DNA of 64,000 nt, taken from positions 496,001-560,000 of the forward strand of contig NZ_JAPDNR010000001.1 in assembly GCF_025989125.1 (NCBI RefSeq). The letters run 5' to 3'. Below, piece by piece: positions 50,662 through 58,350 of the stretch (the first letter of the stretch is position 1; each line of letters begins with the position of its first letter). A program made the position numbers and the translations under genes. The stretch comes from Chitinophaga nivalis. GTDB lineage: Bacteria; Bacteroidota; Bacteroidia; Chitinophagales; Chitinophagaceae. Under the pieces are notes generated by a model, which saw only the letters and a program-made list of their open reading frames with translations, searched no databases and was not told where the DNA came from.

Positions 50662-51579
50662 ATGAAAAAGATAACCATATGGCTGATAGCATCGCTGCTA
50701 TCGGCAGGGGCACTACATGCCCAGCAACACCGCTTCGACCCGCCCTGGAACGTGCCACCGGCTGCAGGTGTATCCTTTACCGTACCCGGCATCGATAACA
50801 TACCAGACCTGTATGGCGACATTATTGATCCGCAGCTGGTGATCTTCTTCGCCGGTAACCAGTTTATGGTCATCGACTCTCTGATCACGGATTTCAAAAA
50901 GTATTATCCACAATATAAAAGGGTATTTGCAGAAACGCTGCCACCCGGCATCCTGGCGCAGCAAATACTCACCGGGTCGCTGGTAACCGGCAACCTCCGT
51001 ATCGACATCAGGCCGGATATTTACACTGCCGGCAAAAACAGGATTGATCAGCTCCGTGATAGCTTCTCCGTAGTAAAAAACTATGCAGGCAATACCCTCG
51101 CTATCATGGTACAACAGCACAATCCCAAACAGGTGAAAGGCCTGGCAGACCTGGGACGCAGCGATGTGCGAACCAGCATGCCCAATCCGGCCTGGGAAGG
51201 TATTGGCAAACGTATTATAGAGGCCTGGGAAAAAACCGGTGGTACGGCGCTTACGCAAACAATTATGGCAGATAAAATACAAAAAGGCACCACCTACCTG
51301 ACCAAAATACATCACCGCGAAACTCCGCTCCGGATTTTATATGATCAGGCAGATGCTGGCCCCGTATGGTATACGGAAGTCTATTATCAGCAAATGATCG
51401 GACATCCGGTAGCGATGGTAACGATTCCTCCAGCGGAAAATATCCGGGCTTCCTACTGGGCAGGCATCCTGAAATCAGCTCCACATCCACAGGCAGCAAA
51501 AGACTTTATGACCTTCCTGATGAGTACCCGCGGGCAACGTATTTATGCTCATTTTGGGTTTACGCCGCCCGAGTTGTAA
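50662..51579 (+). CDS. Periplasmic substrate-binding protein (type 2, ModA/sulfate-like)
   Basis: The 305-residue protein has a signal peptide (MKKITIWLIASLLSAGALHAQ). The mature part reads as a type 2 periplasmic binding protein: VIFFAGNQFMVIDSLITDFK, then IDQLRDSFSVVKNYAGNTLA, and near the end PHPQAAKDFMTFLMSTRGQRIYAHFGF, a C-terminal block typical of molybdate/sulfate binding proteins. No ABC permease or ATPase is next to it, so it may act in sensing or as a donor to a remote transporter. It is 11 bp after the DsrE gene. Confidence 0.75.
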   Translation: MKKITIWLIASLLSAGALHAQQHRFDPPWNVPPAAGVSFTVPGIDNIPDLYGDIIDPQLVIFFAGNQFMVIDSLITDFKKYYPQYKRVFAETLPPGILAQQILTGSLVTGNLRIDIRPDIYTAGKNRIDQLRDSFSVVKNYAGNTLAIMVQQHNPKQVKGLADLGRSDVRTSMPNPAWEGIGKRIIEAWEKTGGTALTQTIMADKIQKGTTYLTKIHHRETPLRILYDQADAGPVWYTEVYYQQMIGHPVAMVTIPPAENIRASYWAGILKSAPHPQAAKDFMTFLMSTRGQRIYAHFGFTPPEL

Positions 51580-51601
51580 GCTAATTTTGTACATTTAATT
51601 T

Positions 51602-52495
51602 ATGTTCGACTTCCGACTCAAAGTATTTCATACTGTCGCCAAACGTCTCAGCTTTACAAAAGCCGCGGAGGAATTATATATTTCGCAGCCGGCTGTAACC
51701 AAACATATCCATGAGCTGGAGCAGCAACTGGGCATGGCCGTATTTGAAAGAATCGGCAATAAAATCAAACTTACCAATGCAGGACAACTGGTGATGCGGC
51801 ACGCAGAAATTATTTTCACAGACTACCGCAACCTGGAGTACGATATTAATCAGTTAAAACATATGCAGGGTGGACTGCTGCCGATAGGCGCCAGCACCAC
51901 CATTGCCCAATATCTCATACCGCCCCTGCTGGCGAAATTCAACCAACGGTATCCGGATGTGAAAACCTCGCTTACCAATGGCAATACCGAACAGATTGAA
52001 CAGGCCCTCTTTGAAAAGAGCATCCAGCTGGGCATCATCGAAGGCAGTTCTAAAAATCCGTTGTTGAAGTATGTGGAGTTTGCCAAAGATGAAATTGTAT
52101 TGGTAGGCAATGTCAAACATCAATATGGCAACGGCGAGCCATTAACAGCAGCTGACCTTCGCACCATTCCGCTGCTGATGCGCGAACATGGTTCCGGCAC
52201 ACTGGAAGTCATTACCGACGAACTGAAACGGCTGAAATTAAAAATTACAGACCTGAATGTAGCCATGTATATGGGCAGTACAGAAAGTATTAAATCTTAT
52301 CTGCATTACGCACCTTGTGCGGCTTTCATTTCGTTACAGGCCGTACAACGGGAACTCGAAGCCGGTGAATTTACCATTCTGCCAGTAAAGAATTTCCGGG
52401 TAGTACGCAAGCTGCACTTCACTTATCTGCAGGGATTACAGGATAAACTGTGTCAGCTGTTTATCCGTTTTGCCAGACAAAATATGACTGAATAA
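51602..52495 (+). CDS. LysR-family transcriptional regulator, CysB/CysL-like
   Basis: The 297-residue protein has the LysR HTH at residues 1-60 (VFHTVAKRLSFTKAAEELYI, then SQPAVTKHIHELEQQLG) and a type 2 binding-protein fold effector domain (about 90-295) that opens GLLPIGASTTIAQYLIPPLL, as in CysL/YeiE-type regulators. It follows the binding-protein gene by 22 bp, so it is probably the regulator of its own operon; the effector could be a sulfur oxyanion. The gene ends within a palindromic terminator shared with the convergent gene. Confidence 0.87.
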   Translation: MFDFRLKVFHTVAKRLSFTKAAEELYISQPAVTKHIHELEQQLGMAVFERIGNKIKLTNAGQLVMRHAEIIFTDYRNLEYDINQLKHMQGGLLPIGASTTIAQYLIPPLLAKFNQRYPDVKTSLTNGNTEQIEQALFEKSIQLGIIEGSSKNPLLKYVEFAKDEIVLVGNVKHQYGNGEPLTAADLRTIPLLMREHGSGTLEVITDELKRLKLKITDLNVAMYMGSTESIKSYLHYAPCAAFISLQAVQRELEAGEFTILPVKNFRVVRKLHFTYLQGLQDKLCQLFIRFARQNMTE

Positions 52496-52520
52496 CGTAT
52501 ATACCTATACGTTATTCAGT
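52487..52520. terminator. Bidirectional terminator inside both convergent coding ends
   Basis: A perfect 15-bp stem (52487-52501 with 52506-52520) with a 4-nt loop. The LysR stop codon (52493-52495) lies in the left arm and the GNAT stop codon (52505-52507) overlaps the right arm. No long T-run follows, so function as terminator is inferred from position. Confidence 0.65.
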
Positions 52521-53020
52521 ATCTGCCAGTAAATCATTTCCGGAGAGCGCCCGGTTTCCCGCATTCCAAGTTTCTGCAGTACCCGCATGGAGGCGATGTT
52601 GGTCACGTGGCATTCTGCCACTACCTTTTCCACATGTGGCTGCCCGAAGGCCCAGTTAATGAGTGCCGTAGCAGCTTCCTGCATAAACCCCTGCCGCCGG
52701 TAAGCCGGCAACAGGGCGTATCCGATTTCTACCATCCCTTCCGGGTCGGGCCGGCCTTTAAATCCGATATCTCCCAACACCGTATTATCTGCCTGTGATA
52801 CAATGATCCACAGCATCCAGGGAAACGATCCCGGATCATGCTGTAGCTGTTCAATAAAATGCGGTAACTGTTCTTTCAGTTCCGGTTGTGGCCATTCCGG
52901 CGGAATAACTGCCTGCAATGATACCGCAGCGTGTGGATTCTGCAGGTAGATTTCCGTCAGCAGCGGCAACCTGCACGGATATAGCAGTAGTCGATCTGTC
53001 CTAAGGGGTAACATGAACAA
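52505..53020 (-). CDS. GNAT N-acetyltransferase, RimJ/RimL-type
   Basis: The 171-residue protein begins with LPLRTDRLLLYPCRLPL and has the GNAT acetyl-CoA loop IGYALLPAYRRQGFMQEAAT (about 95-114), then FGQPHVEKVVAECHVTNIAS and a late SMRVLQKLGM helix, which mark RimJ/RimL-like ribosomal or small-molecule acetyltransferases. Its substrate is unknown. It is convergent with the LysR gene with 9 bp between the stop codons. Confidence 0.85.
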   Translation of the reverse strand: MFMLPLRTDRLLLYPCRLPLLTEIYLQNPHAAVSLQAVIPPEWPQPELKEQLPHFIEQLQHDPGSFPWMLWIIVSQADNTVLGDIGFKGRPDPEGMVEIGYALLPAYRRQGFMQEAATALINWAFGQPHVEKVVAECHVTNIASMRVLQKLGMRETGRSPEMIYWQILNNV

Positions 53021-53048
53021 AAATTTACAATAAATATTAACAGGAAGG

Positions 53049-53798
53049 TTACCTGTGATGCAGCTTTATAGCTGCCGTATCCAGCACCTCTCCCGGCTGC
53101 AGCAGATGTATCTGCAGGCATTCTATATCTGCCGTCAGGGCTTTAAAGCGTTCAGGCGTACCTGTTAAGGAAGGCATCGTACCATAGTGACAGGGAATGA
53201 CATGTTTTACTTTCAGCAATCGGGTGGCAAAAGCCGCTTCAAGTGGTCCCATTGTAAAACGGTCGCCAATCGGGAGGATAGCAATATCCGGTTCATAAAT
53301 TTCTCCGATCAGTTCCATATCGCCAAATACAGAGGTATCTCCGGAGTAATACACGGAAATATCGTCGCTCATCCACACAATAAAACCATTGGCAGCATGG
53401 GTATAACCAATTTTGCCACCGGGAAGATTGATCTGTGAAAAATGGAATGCATTCGTCATGGTAATTTTAACATCCAGGATATTAAGGGTACCACCTGCAT
53501 TCATCGGCTCAAAAACGTAGTCCGGTATGCCCTGTTCCAACAGGTACCAACGTACAATGGGACTGGCTATCACCTTTGGTGATCTGGAACGGATTACTTC
53601 CGCCAGTTTTGCATCCAGGTGATCACTATGGCCGTGGGAAACAAGAATCAGGTCTACTTTTGCGGGTATGACAAAATTGGCCGGCAGTGCCGGATTCCCG
53701 GTAAACCAGGGATCTATTAATATCACATGACCTTCAGGTGTGGTGATCTGAAAGCTGGAATGCCCCAGGAATTGAATGCTGGCGTGCTGCATATTCAT
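53049..53798 (-). CDS. UPF0173 metal-dependent hydrolase
   Basis: The 249-residue protein has the metallo-beta-lactamase fold: the motif H55-x-H57-x-D59-H60 in LVSHGHSDHLD, an early HSSF segment, YSGDTSVFGDMELIGE, and a late HVIPCHYGTMP with another metal ligand. The family is UPF0173 and has no settled function. It lies 28 bp upstream of the GNAT gene in the same direction, so the two may be co-transcribed. Confidence 0.87.
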   Translation of the reverse strand: MNMQHASIQFLGHSSFQITTPEGHVILIDPWFTGNPALPANFVIPAKVDLILVSHGHSDHLDAKLAEVIRSRSPKVIASPIVRWYLLEQGIPDYVFEPMNAGGTLNILDVKITMTNAFHFSQINLPGGKIGYTHAANGFIVWMSDDISVYYSGDTSVFGDMELIGEIYEPDIAILPIGDRFTMGPLEAAFATRLLKVKHVIPCHYGTMPSLTGTPERFKALTADIECLQIHLLQPGEVLDTAAIKLHHR

Positions 53799-53975
53799 AA
53801 GGATACTTGGTTATGGTTTACTTTCTAAATATACTATTTCTCATAGTAATTTGTTCCCGCTGCATTGGTTTCCGGGGTTGAAAATACAACACGGGAGATT
53901 CTTCTTTAGAAACGGATACTATAATAATGTAAGCATAACATTTACCATCATGCTACGCCAGGGTAGTCCCTAAAA

Positions 53976-54010
53976 GCAAAGGCCTGCCGGTGATACCGGC
54001 AGGCCTTTGC
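53976..54010 (-). terminator. Terminator of the lipocalin-like gene
   Basis: A 16-bp perfect GC-rich stem (53976-53991 with 53995-54010) with a 3-nt loop, followed on the minus strand by TTTTAGG. It lies 19 bp after the gene's stop at 54030. Confidence 0.85.
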
Positions 54011-54029
54011 TGTATATAGCTGGTAAAAA

Positions 54030-54521
54030 CTATCTGCGTTGTAATGTATAGATGATAGCAGCAGCTTTGTTCTCGAAGTTTAAATTAGCTCTCCAGGTCA
54101 TCACACTGCCGGCGCCGGTAACTTCTACTCTATAACCATCTGCTACGTTTTTGGCTTTCACGCCAGTCAGCAGTTTTTTGAAACCGAACATGGTAACGCC
54201 TCCTTGTTTGCTGAGAGACCATACGATATTCTGTGTAACCGGGCTGCAACCATTCTGAGTAGAAGAGATAGTGTAGGAGCCATTAGCATTGTTATCCGGT
54301 AAAACCCACCTGCTGCCGACAAAACATTTGGCCGATGCTTCATCGAAAACAGTCACTTTAGCATTTTCCGGAATGCCTTCATAACGGATATCTGTTAACT
54401 CCCAGTTGCCTTTTACGGAGGCTTTATTAATGTCCTGTGTTACACCTTGTTTGGGAGAACAGGATGATCCGAAGATGGCTATCATTGCCAGAAATAATGC
54501 TGTTAATGAAAAATTTTTCAT
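54030..54521 (-). CDS. Lipocalin-like lipoprotein
   Basis: The 163-residue product has a lipoprotein signal ending FGSSC with the Cys at about residue 21. The mature domain has SVKGNWELTDIRYEG near the N-terminus, the GxW motif of lipocalin-like barrels, and two more cysteines (KCFVGSRW and NGCSPV) that could form a disulfide. It is the last gene of a unit that starts with an ECF sigma factor at 56271, but a gap of 130 bp separates it from the anti-sigma-like gene. Ligand unknown. Confidence 0.7.
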   Translation of the reverse strand: MKNFSLTALFLAMIAIFGSSCSPKQGVTQDINKASVKGNWELTDIRYEGIPENAKVTVFDEASAKCFVGSRWVLPDNNANGSYTISSTQNGCSPVTQNIVWSLSKQGGVTMFGFKKLLTGVKAKNVADGYRVEVTGAGSVMTWRANLNFENKAAAIIYTLQRR

Positions 54522-54651
54522 GGGAAAATGAATTTGTGTGTTAAAATGCTCGTGTATTCAACACGTTGCTGTCAAATAAGGTTTTATAACAACGAAAATA
54601 CAGCGGCAAGTTCAGCTTTTGCAAGAAACGTACCAAATGAAAAGTGAAAGC

Positions 54652-55146
54652 TTAACGGGGGCCTGGCGCCGGAGCAGCGGTCGCAGGGAATTTGGATTGG
54701 AGTAAAATTTCTTCAAGATGTGTCGTGCGCTGATAAAGATACCAGGTGCTGGCCGCGAGTGACATCACCAGTACAACCAAGGCAATAAAGGCACAGCGCC
54801 ACCAGATACTTACAGTAATATTCCGGTTCCAGCCGGGTTGAATGTTGATGTAGGTAGGACCACCACGCGTATGTCCGTTGCCGTTATGTCCCTGGCGATG
54901 GTCGTTCTCCCGGTACCGGTTATCTTCCCGGATATGCCGGAATACCAGGCCTTTCAACTCTATGGGCGGCAATACGGCTTCCCCGAGCATTTGTTTTTCA
55001 ATTCTTACTTCTGCTGCAGCAATCTCTGTTTCCAACAAAGGAAAACGCCGACGCAAATGATGCAGCTCTGCTTCCTGCTCAGGTGTAGCAAGTCCAAGCA
55101 AATAACGCTCAATTATACCGCTTTCTATGTATTCCTGGATGTTCAA
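54652..55146 (-). CDS. RskA-like anti-sigma protein (copy 2)
   Basis: The 164-residue protein begins MNIQEYIESGIIERYLLGLA, an anti-sigma domain motif (YIESGIIE with an acidic helix after it), and has a transmembrane helix at about 119-137 (CAFIALVVLVMSLAASTWYLY). It closely resembles the protein at 55280-55768 in size, layout and N-terminus. It probably binds a sigma factor, either the adjacent one or another. It has a short Pro/Ala tail after the helix and no large periplasmic domain. Confidence 0.75.
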   Translation of the reverse strand: MNIQEYIESGIIERYLLGLATPEQEAELHHLRRRFPLLETEIAAAEVRIEKQMLGEAVLPPIELKGLVFRHIREDNRYRENDHRQGHNGNGHTRGGPTYINIQPGWNRNITVSIWWRCAFIALVVLVMSLAASTWYLYQRTTHLEEILLQSKFPATAAPAPGPR

Positions 55147-55279
55147 AACGTTACTTTACGAAAACTTACCATTTGTAAAATATGGTTAATAAATAATATA
55201 TCTTAGATAGATACGAAAGCTTACTGTCTGTGGATTCTCAAAATGGGAAATATTTTAAAAAATTTTTCTTCCGTTGCTA

Positions 55280-55768
55280 TTATAGAAGAAAAGTATTTCC
55301 GCTACTGTCTGGTTGTTGATAAATGATTTCGTTGCACCCGGTAGTTTTGGCTCTTTCCTGTTCCTGGCGATACTTGAGATAATAAAAGATGGCAAGGAAT
55401 AGAAAGATCTTTGACATAATAAAGAAGATGATAAAGAAGATCTTCCACCAGCGGTGTACAGTAATATGATTGCCGTCGTTTGGCTGTAAATTGATAAAAG
55501 TATAGTTAGGAGGCGTGGCAGCACCAGCTCCTCCACCTCCCTGCTCCCATCTGATTTGCTGTAACACGCGTTCACGCACTTCAACCGGAGGCATAGCAGG
55601 TTCATCAAAAACGGCCTTTTCCAAACGACGTTCTACCAATGCGACTTCTGTATCCAGTTCCGGATACAGCTTTCTCATATGCCGCAGCTCCTCCACCTCG
55701 TCTTCCGTGGCCAGCCCCATCACGAAGGCTTCAATGATACCGCTCTCTATGTAAAATTTTAGTTCCAA
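55280..55768 (-). CDS. RskA-like anti-sigma protein (copy 1)
   Basis: The 162-residue protein begins MELKFYIESGIIEAFVMGLA, the same motif as copy 2, followed by an Arg/Glu-rich helical region (about 20-75) and a transmembrane helix at about 108-128 (KIFFIIFFIMSKIFLFLAIFYY). It overlaps the sigma gene by 10 bp (55759-55768), so it is translationally coupled and is the likely specific anti-sigma for that sigma factor. The Gly-rich stretch around residue 78 is a linker. Confidence 0.78.
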   Translation of the reverse strand: MELKFYIESGIIEAFVMGLATEDEVEELRHMRKLYPELDTEVALVERRLEKAVFDEPAMPPVEVRERVLQQIRWEQGGGGAGAATPPNYTFINLQPNDGNHITVHRWWKIFFIIFFIMSKIFLFLAIFYYLKYRQEQERAKTTGCNEIIYQQPDSSGNTFLL

Positions 55769-56271
55769 GTATCTTTTAAGTATTTTCTGAAAGCCTTCAT
55801 AGCAGCTCCCAGGATGTCATTTACCTGCTCTTCCGGCAAAGCCAGTAACCGAGCGATCGCTGTAATGGATAATCCTTTGAAATAACTGAGCCGGAATATC
55901 TGTTGTTCATTGGCCGGCAATATCAGGTAAAATTGTTGTAATACACCGTCTTCCCTTTCCATCAGCTCCGTACCGGTAAGCGCTGTATCAGGCAAGGCTT
56001 CCTGAATGGCCAGTTCCCTTGTCTTACGCATTAACCAGGCAAACAAAGTACGGTAGCCAGAGGTTTCATACGTTTCTATATGATGAAAAGCCCAGGTAAA
56101 AACCCGCACGATTACATCGTTTGCCCTCGTTTTGATGGGCACTAATTGCAACACTATTGAGTACAGTGCGCCTGCATACCGGTCATATAACAGCTCCCTC
56201 GCTGCGGGATCACCAATCACCAGTCGCTCAATGAGCACTTGCTCACTTATATGTGCCAGATCTCTCCCCAA
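55759..56271 (-). CDS. ECF-like RNA polymerase sigma factor
   Basis: The 170-residue protein has a degenerate region 2 (about 12-80: ARELLYDRYAGALYSIVLQL, then FTWAFHHIETYETSGYRTLF and AWLMRKTRELA) and a region 4 (about 112-165: ANEQQIFRLSYFKGLSITAI, HTH ALPEEQVNDILGAAMKAFRK). It is the first gene of a unit with two anti-sigma paralogues. It is less conserved than the two other sigma factors in the window. Confidence 0.82.
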   Translation of the reverse strand: MGRDLAHISEQVLIERLVIGDPAARELLYDRYAGALYSIVLQLVPIKTRANDVIVRVFTWAFHHIETYETSGYRTLFAWLMRKTRELAIQEALPDTALTGTELMEREDGVLQQFYLILPANEQQIFRLSYFKGLSITAIARLLALPEEQVNDILGAAMKAFRKYLKDTWN

Positions 56272-56376
56272 AGATGTTATGTACTCGGTTTAAATTGCTA
56301 ATATAGAAAAATTACCCATATAACTGATGACGCCATTGTGATGAAATTTGTTAACACAATAGCTAAATCGGATAAA

Positions 56377-56877
56377 CTACAGCGGCATCGAATACAGCCA
56401 GTACTGTTGCCCTAAAATCGGATCCAGTTCCCTCATCAGGCTAAATCCCAATTTTTCATAAATATGCCGGGCATCAGGCATCATCGTGCTGGTATGCAAC
56501 CCAATTGTTTTTTCTCCATTTTGCCGGGCTTGTTCAATCGCCATTACAGTAAGCTGATGGCCGATACCCTTACCTCTGAAAGCCGGATCTACACCTAATC
56601 GCCGGATATAGGCCCAGTCAGCCGGATAAATATCCGTTGCATGGCCCGAAGATACCAGAAAAATAACACCCACCAACTGCTCTCCCACTTCGCACACAGT
56701 GGTGGTGGATATTTGCATCAAAGCCTGTAATGCTGATTCATCTGCCTGGCTATTATACATCCTTTGCCAGTTTTCCGGTTCCAGCACGGTTGCAAACTGT
56801 CTATAACTCAACAGGGAAAGCGCTGTGATCTTTGCCATGTCTGCTGTTATTGCCAACCGGTAGTGAAGTGTATCCAT
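56377..56877 (-). CDS. GNAT N-acetyltransferase
   Basis: The 166-residue protein has the GNAT acetyl-CoA binding motif in LGVDPAFRGKGIGHQLTVMA (about 96-115), followed by GLHTSTMMPDARHIYEKLGF, a typical late core. It has no N-terminal signature that gives a substrate. It is monocistronic. Confidence 0.83.
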   Translation of the reverse strand: MDTLHYRLAITADMAKITALSLLSYRQFATVLEPENWQRMYNSQADESALQALMQISTTTVCEVGEQLVGVIFLVSSGHATDIYPADWAYIRRLGVDPAFRGKGIGHQLTVMAIEQARQNGEKTIGLHTSTMMPDARHIYEKLGFSLMRELDPILGQQYWLYSMPL

Positions 56878-57167
56878 ATGCGTTATTTCCTTTGTCTCCG
56901 CTCCAACAATTAATGCCGGCTATCTGTTGAAACGCTATTACAACGTTTCACCTCCCCTTAAAATTATAGGAAGATGAGAGATAATCCCTTATTTCACCCA
57001 ACAGGATAATTTTACAGCTGCTCCGGTACCGGGAAAATATAGGCTCCCTGCCGGAGGGAGCTACATCGGAAAATACGCCGTTGGTAATATTACCTTACTG
57101 ACCCCGCTATCTCCGACAACATTTCCAGCTCCCTGCTGTTATTAAGCTGACCATAAAATGTTCTTTC
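56878..57167. other. Gap upstream of the GNAT and lipoprotein genes
   Basis: These 290 bases lie between divergent genes. No promoter box fits TAnnTTTG well and no hairpin with a T-run was found. Confidence 0.4.
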
Positions 57168-57701
57168 ATGCAGTACCGTTTTCTTTTATCAGTCGTTCTC
57201 TGCTCACTGATGGCTGTTTCCTGCAACAATAACCAGGCAACTAACCACAACGGCAGTACGGATAGCACCCTGGATCCACAGGCATCTCCTTCCGGGAGCC
57301 TGGACGTAAAGCCATTATCCGGGTATTTTGTAAAAAATACCATCACGGTGAACGACAGCCTCACCTTCTGGGTAATAGACAATGCAAAAACATTTGATAG
57401 CCTCTTTGGCGTCGGTAAAACTATGAACAACACCATCGATCAACCTGATTTCGGTACCCAACTGGTGATAGCGGCCACCATGCCGGCCACCTATTATGGT
57501 ACACAGATCGAGTTATCATCTGCCACCATAGATAATTTAACGAACAATGCCACCCTGCGTTTCGAAGCGCCGGCTAATCAGGAGAAAGGGAGTGCTGCTA
57601 TTATGCCTTTATGGCTGGGAGCCATTCCTAAAACAGGTAAAAGCATTATTAAACTATATACCGGAGAGCATCTCTCTACAACTGTTCACGAGCAGCCCTA
57701 A
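57168..57701 (+). CDS. Putative lipoprotein of unknown function
   Basis: The 177-residue product has a lipoprotein signal ending LMAVSC (Cys 19) and a Ser/Asn/Thr-rich linker. The mature domain (about 45-175) is beta-rich, with LTFWVIDNAKTFDSLFGVGK and GAIPKTGKSIIKLYTGE. No family was recognised. It is convergent with the SRPBCC gene, 15 bp apart. Confidence 0.65.
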   Translation: MQYRFLLSVVLCSLMAVSCNNNQATNHNGSTDSTLDPQASPSGSLDVKPLSGYFVKNTITVNDSLTFWVIDNAKTFDSLFGVGKTMNNTIDQPDFGTQLVIAATMPATYYGTQIELSSATIDNLTNNATLRFEAPANQEKGSAAIMPLWLGAIPKTGKSIIKLYTGEHLSTTVHEQP

Positions 57702-57716
57702 ACAAACATCGCCGGA

Positions 57717-58184
57717 TTACATCCGGCCAAAGTGCTGTTCTACGGCTGTTTTTCTGTAGGAAAAAATTCCATCCAGCTGGCGTTTTACCCATAGGTAATG
57801 CGCCAGCTTTCCCAACACTCCCAACGGCAGGCGGTAATGCACCGTATCTGTCATCCGCACGCCGCCCGGTACTGCTTCAAAGTGATGCTGATGATGCCAC
57901 ATCCGGTAGGGCCCCACCCTTTGTTCATCTACAAAATAAGATAGTGGCTGTACCTGTGTGATTTCAGTTACCCACTCCAACGGAATACCTGGTACCGGAC
58001 TAACCAGGTAAGTAATGAATTGTCCTGCATAGATATGCCCGTGATACGGGGCAGAGGTAACCCTAAACCGCATATAGGCGGGGGTTAGCCGCGCCAGGTT
58101 ATTGGCCGTGGCAAAAAAGTGCCACACCTCTTCCAGTGTAGCCGGAATCAACTGTATTTGCTGCAATGAATAAATGCTTGCCAT
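57717..58184 (-). CDS. SRPBCC-fold protein
   Basis: The 155-residue protein has the START/SRPBCC pattern: QIQLIPATLEEVWHFFATAN at the start, PVPGIPLEWVTEITQVQPLS, the hydrophobic-pocket strands around RMWHHQHHFEAVPGGVRMTD, and a C-terminal helix. Such proteins bind hydrophobic ligands or act as polyketide-type cyclases; a ligand cannot be named. The HQHHFE stretch is the most distinctive part. Confidence 0.78.
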   Translation of the reverse strand: MASIYSLQQIQLIPATLEEVWHFFATANNLARLTPAYMRFRVTSAPYHGHIYAGQFITYLVSPVPGIPLEWVTEITQVQPLSYFVDEQRVGPYRMWHHQHHFEAVPGGVRMTDTVHYRLPLGVLGKLAHYLWVKRQLDGIFSYRKTAVEQHFGRM

Positions 58185-58311
58185 ATTGTAACATTAACAA
58201 AATAATAAGAATTACAGCAGCAAATTCCGGGATCGGCGAAACCGGCCTCCCGGGCCGGGAAATTATTCCCGCCAATCCCCGAATAGACCGTTAGTCTTTC
58301 GCCGCTTTTCG

Positions 58312-58319
58312 TAAGTTTG
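58312..58319 (+). promoter_or_regulatory. -7 box of the Ig-like lipoprotein gene
   Basis: TAAGTTTG matches TAnnTTTG and lies 32 bp before the ATG at 58351. Confidence 0.55.
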
Positions 58320-58350
58320 CAGCATATTTTTTTAATCCGACCCAGGCAAC

